This document shows positions 1 through 7,474 of a stretch of 42,494 nt of DNA, piece by piece. The stretch comes from Candidatus Stahliibacteriota bacterium (GTDB lineage Bacteria > Hydrothermota > Tepidihabitantia > B3-TA06). Numbering within the stretch: position 1 is the stretch's first letter; every line of letters begins with the position of its first letter. The stretch is from the NCBI GenBank assembly GCA_004375895.1, contig SOJW01000074.1:1-42494 (forward strand), in the 5' to 3' direction. The notes below the pieces were generated by a model. It ran no database searches and was not told the DNA's origin. It was given only the letters and a program-made list of their open reading frames with translations. The position numbers and the translations under genes are program-made.

Positions 1-379
1 CGCCTGACGGCCTCGCAAGGCGGGGGCCATATCACTCCAGGAGCCTAAGCCTCCTTAACGAACTGTATGGTTACCTTCATTAATCCTTTGTCTGCGAGTC
101 ATCCAAATCATAAAAGCGGGCCGACCTGAAGGGCGGCCCCTACGCTACTTCGCTAAAATCAGTGGCGAGGAAATCAAGTTGATAGACCGGAGGGCGACGT
201 ATACGGAGCAATCAAGGCTAAACAACAGACTCAGACCAAAGGGCGATGGACACGGAGCAAAGTGTCCTGGGCTTTAAAACTTCCCTCGAAGTCGCTAACC
301 TCGGTGTTGCACTTCAACGTTGAATGTAGGTAATCCGGAACACTATCCTAGATATCAAATTGTGATTCCGTCTGGGACG
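1..379. other. Intergenic start of window with decayed repeats
   Basis: No gene is supported here. The stretch holds an imperfect palindromic GGGCCGACC...CGGCCCCTACG element near 119-150 and two degenerate copies of a GGGCGACG...ACGGAGCAA repeat near 184-262. Both belong to repeat families that recur later in the window (38.7 kb, 21.1 kb and 27.1 kb). The function is unknown. Confidence 0.5.
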
Positions 380-1018
380 CTAAATGTCGAGTAAAGGTTT
401 AATCCTTTCTTGCCAAATCTTATCGGCCTTGAGTTTTAGTTCACTCAAATCCTTGTTATTTTCTACTACCACATGACAGAGTTCTCTGAACTCCTGTCTC
501 GAGCGTTGGTTTTCAAGGATCGATCGGGCACGTTTGATGCCTGAACCTTTACTCTTCAGCCTGGCCAGCGAGACGTTTTCTTCAGACTCCACGGCTATCA
601 GGAGATCGCATTCACGAGCCAGAGGCCAGTCAAGTAGAAGGGCGGCATCTATGATTACCACCTTTTGAGAGGATCGGGTTATCCGGTGTTTGAGTTCGCC
701 CACAAGCAGGGGGTGGATGATGGCGTTCAGTCGCTTTAGCTTTTCCGGGTTCGTGAAGACGATTTCACCCAGGCTTTTTCGATCAACGGCCCCCTCTTTG
801 TTGAAGATCTTCCTGCCGAACGTTTCGGCGAGGTTCTTGCGGACAGTAGGATTGGAGTATAGTTTCCATGCGATCTTGTCTGCATCCAGTACCAGGGCTC
901 GGTTTTCGGCAAGCATTCGTGCAAAGGCGGACTTGCCTGAGCCTGCTCGGCCAATGACGCCGATGAGGACCTTCTTAGTGTTTTTTGTAGTCCTCTTGTT
1001 ACTGGAAGGAACGTTCAT
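380..1018 (-). CDS. coaE: Dephospho-CoA kinase
   Basis: Catalyses the last step of coenzyme A synthesis, ATP-dependent phosphorylation of the 3'-hydroxyl of dephospho-CoA, in the cytoplasm. A P-loop GRAGSGKS lies at about residues 23-30, followed by the LDADKIAW segment, the NAIIHPLL motif of the CoA-binding lid and the IDAALLLDWPL strand typical of the family. At 212 aa it is near the usual 195-210 aa, with a short N-terminal basic extension. It is the last gene of the minus-strand acpP-fabF-etfB-etfA run, 55 nt after etfA. An AAGGA sequence lies just upstream of the ATG with rather tight spacing, so a slightly later start is possible. CoA supply fits the acyl-carrier and acyl-CoA context of the operon. 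Confidence 0.93.
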   Translation of the reverse strand: MNVPSSNKRTTKNTKKVLIGVIGRAGSGKSAFARMLAENRALVLDADKIAWKLYSNPTVRKNLAETFGRKIFNKEGAVDRKSLGEIVFTNPEKLKRLNAIIHPLLVGELKHRITRSSQKVVIIDAALLLDWPLARECDLLIAVESEENVSLARLKSKGSGIKRARSILENQRSRQEFRELCHVVVENNKDLSELKLKADKIWQERIKPLLDI

Positions 1019-1073
1019 TCTTCCTTACCACCGTATTTTGATACCGGCTCAATCCTGAGGGATTCAGTGGATG

Positions 1074-2264
1074 CTACGTTTCCTTGCGGCGTTTGATCTC
1101 CTCGATCAGCTTCGGAACGACCTCGAACAGATCGCCCACTATGCCTACGTCAGCCACCTTGAAGATAGGTGCGTTTGGGTCCTTGTTAACAGCGATGATG
1201 AAGTCCGATGACTGCATCCCCACAAGGTGCTGGATGGCGCCTGACACCCCTACTGCGATGTAGAGTTTGGGCGAGACGGTGCGGCCTGTCTGACCGACCT
1301 GGTGTGAGTAGTTGATCCAGCCCGCGTCCACTGCGGCACGTGATGCGCCAACCGCACTACCGAGGAGACCGGCAAGCTCCTCGATGAGGGCAAAGTTCTT
1401 CGGATCCTGCAGCCCCCTTCCACCGGTGACGATAATATCGGCCTCGGCGATGTTGATCTGCGAGGTGTCGTCGGCCACGAACTCAAGGAACTTCACCCGG
1501 TTAGATAGAGAATCCACGGAGACCTCAGTCACCGTACCATTGGAGTCATACGGCTCATCCAGGGGCTTCATCACCTTAGGACGGACGGTTGCCATCTGTG
1601 GTCGGTGCTGGGGGCAGATGATGGTGGCCATGATGTTTCCGCCGAACGCCGGGCGGGTCTGAAGCAGGAGCCGCTTCTCGGTGTCGACATCAAGCCCTGT
1701 GCAGTCCGCGGTCAGCCCGGCATGCACTCTCACCGCGATGCGCGGAAGAAGCGAACGCCCGATGAAGGTCGCAGCACCCAGGACAATCTCGGGCTTACGT
1801 TCAAGGATGAGATCTGCAATGATCTTGGTGTAGGGCTCAAGCCCAAAGTGAGCAAGATTTTCGTCCTTTATGTAGAATACCTCATCCGCTCCAGCAGCCA
1901 ACAGCGATTCTGGATTTTCTACATCTGAACCAAGCAGGAGAGCGGTCACCTGGACTTCGAGCTTTTCAGCTACTCCTCGTGCGGCGCCCAGCAGTTCGTA
2001 GGTGGATGATTGTATCTTGCCGTGCCGCTGCTCCGCTGCGACCCACACGCCGCACCACTCACTGGGATCGATCTCTTTAGTTCGTTTAACTTCCTCTATT
2101 GATAAGGCGTCCTCCGGGCAGACAGGTACGCACGCCCCACACAAGTTGCAGGTCTCAAGCACATATAGGCGATCATCTCGAATCCCCAGAGCACCAAACG
2201 GACATGCGGGTAGGCACTCGCCGCAAAGGGTGCAGCGATCGTAGTCAATACGTAAGGGTATCAG
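1074..2264 (-). CDS. etfA: Electron transfer flavoprotein alpha subunit with N-terminal 2x[4Fe-4S] ferredoxin domain
   Basis: FAD-binding alpha subunit of an electron transfer flavoprotein. The C-terminal half has the family signature (VTGGRGLQ, SRAAVDAGW, HQVGQTGRTVSP, AVGVSGAIQH, NKDPNAPIF). Two CxxCxxCxxxCP clusters precede it: CNLCGACVPVCP and, further upstream in the same frame, CTLCGECLPACP. The first ATG/GTG/TTG in frame (GTG at 2162) would cut off the first cluster. Upstream the frame stays open to a TAA about eight codons before a CTG at 2264. That CTG overlaps the etfB stop (CTGA) and follows AGAAGGGG, so I take it as the start, giving about 396 aa; ATA or ATT are alternatives. EtfA with an N-terminal ferredoxin domain is known from bifurcating Etf such as CarE and LctC types. 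No acyl-CoA dehydrogenase or other partner is encoded nearby. Confidence 0.85.
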   Translation of the reverse strand: MIPLRIDYDRCTLCGECLPACPFGALGIRDDRLYVLETCNLCGACVPVCPEDALSIEEVKRTKEIDPSEWCGVWVAAEQRHGKIQSSTYELLGAARGVAEKLEVQVTALLLGSDVENPESLLAAGADEVFYIKDENLAHFGLEPYTKIIADLILERKPEIVLGAATFIGRSLLPRIAVRVHAGLTADCTGLDVDTEKRLLLQTRPAFGGNIMATIICPQHRPQMATVRPKVMKPLDEPYDSNGTVTEVSVDSLSNRVKFLEFVADDTSQINIAEADIIVTGGRGLQDPKNFALIEELAGLLGSAVGASRAAVDAGWINYSHQVGQTGRTVSPKLYIAVGVSGAIQHLVGMQSSDFIIAVNKDPNAPIFKVADVGIVGDLFEVVPKLIEEIKRRKET

Positions 2265-3055
2265 AGCAGCCCCTTCTCGGTTAATTTATCCGCAATGATG
2301 CGTGCCGCTTCGTCCGGGTCTGCGTCTGCGAAGAGTTCTCCTTCAGCGCGAGGTGGAGGTGGGAAGACCTTGATTACCTGGGTGGGAGAACCTGCAAGGC
2401 CCACGTGTTTTTCCTCAACCGCAAGCTCATCAAAGCTCCAGAGCGGGATCTCGGCCTTCTTTGCCGTAAGTTTGCCGCGCAGGCTGGGCAGACGCGGTTC
2501 GTTGAGCTCCTTGACAGTAGTAATAAGGCAGGGGAGGGGAAGCTCTAAGCGTTCAGATCCCTCCTCCCACATCGACTGCAATCTTATAGTCTGTTGATCA
2601 GGGTTCAGCTCATCCACCTTTCTTACGAACGTAGCTTGAGGGATGTCGAGGAACTCTGCGATACCCGGCCCTACCTGTGCGGTGTCGCCATCTGCCGCTT
2701 GCTTCCCGGTGAAGATGATGTCAAACTCCCCTATCTTGCGAATGGCGGCGGCGAGCGTAAGTGAGGTTGCCCAGCTGTCCGAACCTGCAAATTTTCGATC
2801 GGAGATAAGGATTGCCTTGTCAACTCCCATGGAGATCACCTCGCGCAGCGCTTCCTCGGCCTGAGGAGGTCCCATGGAGATGGCAATAACCTCACCGCCT
2901 GCCTGCTCTTTGAGGATTAAGGCTTCTTCAACCGCATACAGGTCAAAGGGGTTAACTGTTGCTGGGACGCCTTCGCGGATCAGGGTGTTCGTTTCCGGAT
3001 TGACCCGCACCTCGGTAGTATCAGGCACCTGTTTGATGCAGACTATGAATCTCAT
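2261..3055 (-). CDS. etfB: Electron transfer flavoprotein beta subunit
   Basis: Small subunit of the EtfAB heterodimer, which carries electrons between dehydrogenases and other carriers. The N-terminus MRFIVCIKQVPDT and the motifs VNPFDLYAVEEAL, SMGPPQAEEALRE and GKQAADGDTAQVGPG (nucleotide-binding segment) are characteristic, as is the EPRLPSLRG region near residue 195. At 264 aa it has normal length. It overlaps fabF by 4 nt (ATGA) and etfA by a stop/start overlap, so translation is probably coupled. Coupling of etfB with fabF is unusual, since fatty-acid synthesis by KASII does not itself need an Etf. Confidence 0.95.
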   Translation of the reverse strand: MRFIVCIKQVPDTTEVRVNPETNTLIREGVPATVNPFDLYAVEEALILKEQAGGEVIAISMGPPQAEEALREVISMGVDKAILISDRKFAGSDSWATSLTLAAAIRKIGEFDIIFTGKQAADGDTAQVGPGIAEFLDIPQATFVRKVDELNPDQQTIRLQSMWEEGSERLELPLPCLITTVKELNEPRLPSLRGKLTAKKAEIPLWSFDELAVEEKHVGLAGSPTQVIKVFPPPPRAEGELFADADPDEAARIIADKLTEKGLL

Positions 3056-4293
3056 CCTTCGAACTTCTTGAACGCCAACGTTACGTTGTGGCCCCCGAAA
3101 CCGAACGAGTTGGATAAGGCTACCTTGATTTCCTTTTCCCGCGCTTGTTTTGGTACGTAGTCAAGATCACAGCCCTCGCCCGGTTTCTCAAGGTTGCGGG
3201 TAGGGTGAACCTTGCCTTCTTTTATGGTGAGTGCAGTTATCACCGCTTCAGCTCCGCCTGCGCCGCCCAGAAGATGTCCGATCATCGACTTGGATGAGGA
3301 GACCCATAGCTTGTCCGCATGATTGCCTAAAACACTCCGAATTGCCCTGGTTTCCATTCGGTCGTTTAATTCTGTCGAGGTTCCGTGGGCGTTGATGTAG
3401 TCTACATCCTGAAGATTAAGCTCGGCTTCTTCAAGGGCCATACGCATCGCAAGTTGCGGTCCCTTGCCCTCAGGATCAGGGGCGGTCATGTGAAAGGCAT
3501 CGCCTGAAAGCCCGTATCCTGCAAGTTCTGCATAGATCTTGGCGCTGCGTTTGCGGGCATGCTCCAGTTCCTCCAACACGAGTATTCCTGCTCCCTCTGC
3601 TATCACGAAACCGTCACGGTCAGCATCAAATGGTCTTGAGGCGCGTTCAGGTTCGTCGTTGCGTCTGGAGATCGCCCTCATGTTTGTAAAGCCGGCGACG
3701 GAGAAAGCGGTGATTGCTGCTTCTGTGCCGCCTGTGATCATCACCTCGGCCTTGTTTTGCTTGATTAGCTCGAAAGATTCACCCAGCGCGTGTGCACCTG
3801 ATGCACATGCCGATACCGTACAGAAGTTGGGGCCACGGATGCCGTACTCTATGGAGATAAACCCTGAGGCCATATCCGGGATCATCATTGGGATCAGAAA
3901 AGGGGAGACCCTCTTGGGCCCGCGTTTAAGGAACTTTTCGTGTTCAGCTTCCCAGATCAGTATCCCGCCCATACCGACGCCGACGAGTGCACCGCAGCGT
4001 TCAGGATTTTCCTTGCCTAAATCTATCCCTGAATCGGGAACCGCCTCCTTTGCTGTCCACAGGGCAAACTGGGTGAATCGGTCCATGCGGCGGGCTTGTT
4101 TGAAGTCAATACGCGTTGTAGGGTCGAACCCTTGGACCTCGCCTGCAATTTGAGCCTCAAGATCAGAAGGATCAAAGGAGCTGATTCGGCGAATACCGTT
4201 TTCACCCGCGAGCAACTTCTCCCAGGTGGCAGGGACGTCGTGACCCAGTGAGGTCAGAAGCCCGACGCCCGTTACTACGACTCGGCGATCCAT
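3052..4293 (-). CDS. fabF: Beta-ketoacyl-ACP synthase II
   Basis: Condenses malonyl-ACP with acyl-ACP in fatty-acid elongation. The 413-aa length is typical of FabF. The catalytic triad is visible: Cys163 in VSACASGAHAL, His303 in NAHGTSTELND and His340 in SSSKSMIGHLLGGAGG. The N-terminal MDRRVVVTGVGLLTSLG and C-terminal NSFGFGGHN segments are canonical thiolase-fold signatures. It follows acpP by about 27 nt, the common acpP-fabF order, and its stop overlaps the etfB start. No other fab genes are present in the window. Confidence 0.97.
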   Translation of the reverse strand: MDRRVVVTGVGLLTSLGHDVPATWEKLLAGENGIRRISSFDPSDLEAQIAGEVQGFDPTTRIDFKQARRMDRFTQFALWTAKEAVPDSGIDLGKENPERCGALVGVGMGGILIWEAEHEKFLKRGPKRVSPFLIPMMIPDMASGFISIEYGIRGPNFCTVSACASGAHALGESFELIKQNKAEVMITGGTEAAITAFSVAGFTNMRAISRRNDEPERASRPFDADRDGFVIAEGAGILVLEELEHARKRSAKIYAELAGYGLSGDAFHMTAPDPEGKGPQLAMRMALEEAELNLQDVDYINAHGTSTELNDRMETRAIRSVLGNHADKLWVSSSKSMIGHLLGGAGGAEAVITALTIKEGKVHPTRNLEKPGEGCDLDYVPKQAREKEIKVALSNSFGFGGHNVTLAFKKFEG

Positions 4294-4320
4294 TGCAAAT
4301 CCTTTCGCCGGGGCGCCGGA

Positions 4321-4560
4321 TTACTTTTCCTTGAGCTTGGACTCCAGGTATTCCATCACCTTGCCGACCGTCTCCAGCTTCTGGGCCTCTTCGTCAGGTA
4401 TCTCGATCTCGAACTTCTCTTCAAAGGCCATGATAAGCTCGACCGTGTCCAGGGAGTCGGCACCGAGATCGTCGATGAACTTGGCTTCAGGTGTTACCTT
4501 CTCAGCCGGTACGTGGAGCTGCTCCACGATCAGGTTTTTCACTTCGTCGAAAAGAGCCAT
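4321..4560 (-). CDS. acpP: Acyl carrier protein
   Basis: Carries growing acyl chains on a phosphopantetheine arm. The attachment serine is Ser36 in [16 protein letters not shown]. The protein is 79 aa, acidic and typical of AcpP. The start is decided by a TAAGGAGG at 4567-4574: it directly abuts an upstream ATG at 4566 (spacing 0) but lies 6 nt from the ATG at 4560, so MALFDEV is the likely N-terminus. First gene of the acpP-fabF-etfB-etfA-coaE operon. Its modifying enzyme AcpS is encoded separately near 35.9 kb. Confidence 0.96.
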   Translation of the reverse strand: MALFDEVKNLIVEQLHVPAEKVTPEAKFIDDLGADSLDTVELIMAFEEKFEIEIPDEEAQKLETVGKVMEYLESKLKEK

Positions 4561-4591
4561 TTGCATCCTCCTTAGATGACTTTGAGACCAA

Positions 4592-4620
4592 AGTCTACGG
4601 CAAACAACGGGGTTTGTCAA
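4592..4620 (-). promoter_or_regulatory. Promoter of the acpP operon
   Basis: On the minus strand TTGACA (4615-4620) and TAGACT (4592-4597) are separated by 17 bp, with the acpP Shine-Dalgarno sequence following about 18 nt after the -10. Promoter assigned by sequence only. Confidence 0.7.
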
Positions 4621-4704
4621 GCATCTCATGAGGCAGCGTGCAAGGCTTCTGACTAGGGTGATAATAAGGTGCCCCGGAAAGTGCTGCCTCGGGTGAGGGC
4701 AGGT

Positions 4705-4732
4705 TTGACCTCACCGGAGTTATTAATATAAT
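4705..4732 (+). promoter_or_regulatory. Promoter of the DUF4438 gene
   Basis: TTGACC (4705-4710) and a perfect TATAAT (4727-4732) with a 16-bp spacer. The leader before the ATG at 4767 is about 28 nt and contains AAGGAGG. Divergent from the acpP promoter. Confidence 0.75.
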
Positions 4733-4766
4733 TCTTAATCTAAACTCTAGACTCCAAGGAGGACTT

Positions 4767-5681
4767 ATGCTGCGAACGAACGCGGATCGTGTGGTTAAGC
4801 TCTCGGTGCAGGGTAAGGTGTCTTATCCTTCGGGTAGAAGAGGTCACTCGGTAGATGCGGAGGGGAAGGCCTTCCTTTTGCCCAGTATCGGCGGTATCAG
4901 CTACAACGTGAAGGTGGGTGATGCGGCGTTCGGCTGGGCAGGTGACCACATTGAACCCGGCGTCTCCACCCTGGTGGACGCCGAGAAACGCTACGATCCT
5001 CCCAACACCTCATATCATTTCTACTCCTGCGTTGGCAACGAGGCGATTGTTGTCTCAGGCGACGCCAAGGGCAAAAGGGGTATAGTTACCGGGCATCACG
5101 GCGGGGCTGAGCACGTGATGATAGATTTTGCCGACGAGGTTTTAAAAAAACTCAACATGGACGACAAGTTCCTTGTCCGCGCCTGGGGGCAGGGGCTTAA
5201 GCTTTTGGAGTATCCTGACATTCACGTGACCAACCTGGATCCCGGTCTTTTGAAGAAGATGGGCATCCGTGAACTTAAAGGCGGCAAGATCCAGGTCCCG
5301 GTTGTAGCGATAGTGCCAGGACATCTCATGGGTTCAGGTGTGGGTTCCACCTCGATGGGAACAGGCGACTACGACATCATGACCACCGACCGCGAAGAGA
5401 TCGCCGAGCTCGGTCTTGACAAGCTTCGTTTCGGCGACTTCGTTGCGATCACGGATCACGACAACGTTTTCGGCCGCAGCTGGCGCAAGGGAGCGGTGAC
5501 CGCAGGCATCGTGATCCATTCCGACTGTCTGCTTGCCGGCCACGGACCCGGAGTGACCACCCTTATCTCGTGCGCTAAGCCTCTGATCGTCCCCAAGGTT
5601 GATTCCAACGCCAACCTGGGCAAGATCTTGAAGATCGGCCGCTTCCGCCCGGCAAAGAAGAAAAAGGCCAAGAGAAAATAG
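4767..5681 (+). CDS. DUF4438 family protein
   Basis: I recognise this as the DUF4438 family, which includes a Thermotoga protein of known fold but no established function. The N-terminal region (residues about 10-70) has the LPSIGGISYNVKVGD and DHIEPGVS segments; the centre has the NEAIVVSGDAKGKRG and VTGHHGGAEHVMIDF segments. The C-terminal half has GSGVGSTSMGTGDYDIMT and the HSDCLLAGHGPGV motif. The His- and Asp-rich conserved patches suggest a metal- or ligand-binding enzyme, but that is inference. The last 15 residues are strongly basic. It is 304 aa with no signal peptide, so cytoplasmic. Monocistronic, with a strong promoter upstream and a strong terminator 27 nt after the stop. Confidence 0.85.
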   Translation: MLRTNADRVVKLSVQGKVSYPSGRRGHSVDAEGKAFLLPSIGGISYNVKVGDAAFGWAGDHIEPGVSTLVDAEKRYDPPNTSYHFYSCVGNEAIVVSGDAKGKRGIVTGHHGGAEHVMIDFADEVLKKLNMDDKFLVRAWGQGLKLLEYPDIHVTNLDPGLLKKMGIRELKGGKIQVPVVAIVPGHLMGSGVGSTSMGTGDYDIMTTDREEIAELGLDKLRFGDFVAITDHDNVFGRSWRKGAVTAGIVIHSDCLLAGHGPGVTTLISCAKPLIVPKVDSNANLGKILKIGRFRPAKKKKAKRK

Positions 5682-5707
5682 ACACTCACGATTCTGAGTT
5701 TGTAAAG

Positions 5708-5737
5708 AAAAGCGCCAGTCCAAAGACTGGCGCTTTT
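5708..5737. terminator. Bidirectional intrinsic terminator
   Basis: Perfect 13-bp stem AAAAGCGCCAGTC / GACTGGCGCTTTT with loop CAAA, between the convergent DUF4438 and RRM genes. A-tract and T-tract flanks allow termination on both strands. Confidence 0.92.
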
Positions 5738-5797
5738 ACTTTCCCTCGATCTCGATCAACTAACTGTCAAGAATGACGAGAAAGGTATTTTGTTGGT

Positions 5798-6100
5798 TTA
5801 CCAGCGGTCGCGGTTTCCGCCGCCGCCGCGGTTGTAGCCACCTCGACCACCACCCTCGCGCGGGGGACGGGCTTCTTCTACTCTGATCTCACGACCATCG
5901 TGCTCTGTTCCATTAACGGAACTTATGGCCGCGTTGGCTTCCTCGTCATTCGGCATGTCTACAAAAGCAAAGCCGCGAGGCGCATTGGTGTAACGATCCG
6001 TGGGAACCGCTACTTTGGATACTTCGCCATGCTCGGCAAAGATCTCACGTACCTTCTCCTCATTATAAGAATGGGGAAGGTTTCCTATGAATAAACGCAT
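5798..6100 (-). CDS. RRM-domain glycine-rich RNA-binding protein (copy 1)
   Basis: Small single-RRM protein of 100 aa. RNP2 is LFIGNL at residues 3-8 and RNP1 is RGFAFVDM near residue 41. A Gly/Arg tail (GGGRGGYNRGGGG type) ends in DRW. Such proteins bind single-stranded RNA and in cyanobacteria and other bacteria act in cold or stress responses; the role here is inferred. The start is set by an AGGAG 9 nt before the ATG at 6100; an upstream in-frame ATG lies inside the leader hairpin. A close paralogue is encoded at 29931-30239, and both genes share promoter, leader hairpin and 3' flank, so the whole unit was duplicated. Confidence 0.93.
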   Translation of the reverse strand: MRLFIGNLPHSYNEEKVREIFAEHGEVSKVAVPTDRYTNAPRGFAFVDMPNDEEANAAISSVNGTEHDGREIRVEEARPPREGGGRGGYNRGGGGNRDRW

Positions 6101-6116
6101 GTAGTTTTTCTCCTGT

Positions 6117-6140
6117 CTCGCTGCCATTTGTGGCAACGAA
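6117..6140 (-). promoter_or_regulatory. 5'-leader hairpin of RRM gene copy 1
   Basis: The transcript is predicted to begin at about 6140 and to fold at once into a 10-bp stem with loop CAAA: arms TTCGTTGCCA and TGGCAGCGAG with two U-G pairs. It ends a few nt before the Shine-Dalgarno sequence. The paralogous leader at 30256-30279 forms the same stem with two compensatory base-pair changes. Likely a cis-acting control element (thermal switch, ribosome-access control or autoregulation by the RRM protein). Confidence 0.7.
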
Positions 6141-6146
6141 CATATA

Positions 6147-6174
6147 ATTATAGTTATTTTGAGACTTATGTCAA
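6147..6174 (-). promoter_or_regulatory. Promoter of RRM gene copy 1
   Basis: Perfect TTGACA (6169-6174) and perfect TATAAT (6147-6152) with a 16-bp spacer on the minus strand. It is preserved in the paralogous gene at 30287-30314. Confidence 0.85.
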
Positions 6175-6347
6175 GTCGTGAAGTGTCGTCGTCTTTTGCC
6201 AGACATGCGTTGCTGGATTTAATGGATTCTTTAAGTAGGGGTGGACCTTTAGGCCGGCCCCTACTTTCTCCCTCAATATACTTAAACTCAGCAATCTAAC
6301 TGTTCCACTATGTGGGTGTACTCTTCCAACGCTTGGAAGTTGATGAC

Positions 6348-6376
6348 TTGACAGGCAGGGTGTTTTTGAGTATTGT
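6348..6376 (+). promoter_or_regulatory. Promoter of the DUF2330 gene
   Basis: TTGACA (6348-6353) and TATTGT (6371-6376) with a 17-bp spacer. The leader is about 20 nt and carries AAGGAGAGG before the ATG at 6403. Confidence 0.65.
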
Positions 6377-6402
6377 CAGAGAAACTCAACCAAGGAGAGG
6401 TT

Positions 6403-7413
6403 ATGAAACGGGTTTTGATTCTTTCGTTGGCCAGTGCGTTTGCAGTGACGCTTTGGGCGGATGGGGGCATCTTTCCTCCACCAGGGATTTATGTCGGAGA
6501 GCCTTACCAGTACGCTATAATTGAGTATGAAGGGAGTCAGGAGATTCTGCACCTTCTGATCAATGTTGCAAGCGATGCGGCTTCTTTCGGATGGATAGTT
6601 CCATTCCCTTCCAAGCCTGCGATTGAAGAAGACACGATCGCGGTTTTTGAGCAGATCGAGGAGATGTGCAGACCCAGTTACGGAGGTTTTGGTTGCGGTG
6701 TTATCTACGATGGTGGTTACTACGCCGGTCACAGCGTGAAGGTAATCGAGGAAGGAAGCGTGGGGATACTTTCATACGAAATCATCAAGGCCGACGATCC
6801 CGACACCCTTTTTAACTGGCTTGCCGAAAACGACTACTGGATCGCCGACTCCTCGGACACAGCCAGGGCTCGCGAGGTGTTTTCAGATTACATAGAGCGG
6901 GACTGGGTTTTCGTTGCCTTCAGCGTTCAGGAAATCCCTCGCGACAACAGCATAAACGTCCAGCCGGTCAAGTTTACCTTTACTTCCTCCCAGATCGTTT
7001 ATCCGATGAGGATTACGTCGTTGAACACCAACCCGGAGTACTATTACGATTACGGTTTGCTCATCCACGTTATCGCCGAGCACCGCGTCAAACTTGAGCA
7101 GGACGCCGGCATTCGTCCCGAGTATTCCTACGCAAACAAGTTGAACAGCAGCGAGTACGAAGCGGTCGAGAAAAACTATCCGTTTGTTGCCGAGGTATGC
7201 AAGGAAGGGGATTTTATAACCAGGTTGGCTTCCTATTACTACGATCCGGGGGATATAGATTCGGATCTGGTTTTCACCTATGCCGAAGACGATGCAGAAG
7301 GTAACAATCAGTACTATTCTGCCCTGATTATCTTCCCCATATTGCCTTTCGCCTTCGTGGCCGGCCTGGCCCTTCGTTCCAGGCTGCGGTTCCGCAAAAG
7401 GCGTAAGCGTTAA
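6403..7413 (+). CDS. DUF2330 family secreted, membrane-anchored protein
   Basis: Belongs to the DUF2330 family by the ADGGIFPPPG start of the mature protein, the repeated YAIIEYE / HLLINV strands and the GWIVPFPS motif near residues 55-65. Residues 1-19 form a signal peptide ending LWA-DGG. A hydrophobic segment (ALIIFPILPFAFVAGLALR) followed by a basic tail forms a C-terminal anchor, leaving about 290 residues outside the cytoplasm. Cys residues in the CRPSYGGFGCGV segment may form a disulfide. Function unknown. The ATG at 6403 follows AAGGAGAGG; a TTG ten codons upstream overlaps the promoter -10 and is unlikely. Length 336 aa. Confidence 0.85.
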   Translation: MKRVLILSLASAFAVTLWADGGIFPPPGIYVGEPYQYAIIEYEGSQEILHLLINVASDAASFGWIVPFPSKPAIEEDTIAVFEQIEEMCRPSYGGFGCGVIYDGGYYAGHSVKVIEEGSVGILSYEIIKADDPDTLFNWLAENDYWIADSSDTARAREVFSDYIERDWVFVAFSVQEIPRDNSINVQPVKFTFTSSQIVYPMRITSLNTNPEYYYDYGLLIHVIAEHRVKLEQDAGIRPEYSYANKLNSSEYEAVEKNYPFVAEVCKEGDFITRLASYYYDPGDIDSDLVFTYAEDDAEGNNQYYSALIIFPILPFAFVAGLALRSRLRFRKRRKR

Positions 7414-7433
7414 GAGTCTATTCTCATAAATCA

Positions 7434-7459
7434 AAAGGTCCCGCCTGAGCGGGGCCTTT
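7434..7459. terminator. Bidirectional terminator between DUF2330 and V-ATPase operon
   Basis: 11-bp stem AAAGGTCCCGC / GCGGGGCCTTT with loop CTGA and one T-G pair. It lies 20 nt after the DUF2330 stop and 15 nt beyond the convergent atpE stop. Confidence 0.85.
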
Positions 7460-7474
7460 AAACATTCAGGGGGG

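Noticed and set aside
4321-4629. 102-codon version of acyl carrier protein
   Set aside because: The extra N-terminus covers the promoter -10 box and the Shine-Dalgarno sequence.
5334-5723. Minus-strand frame over the DUF4438 gene
   Set aside because: Antisense shadow of a well-supported gene and overlaps its terminator.
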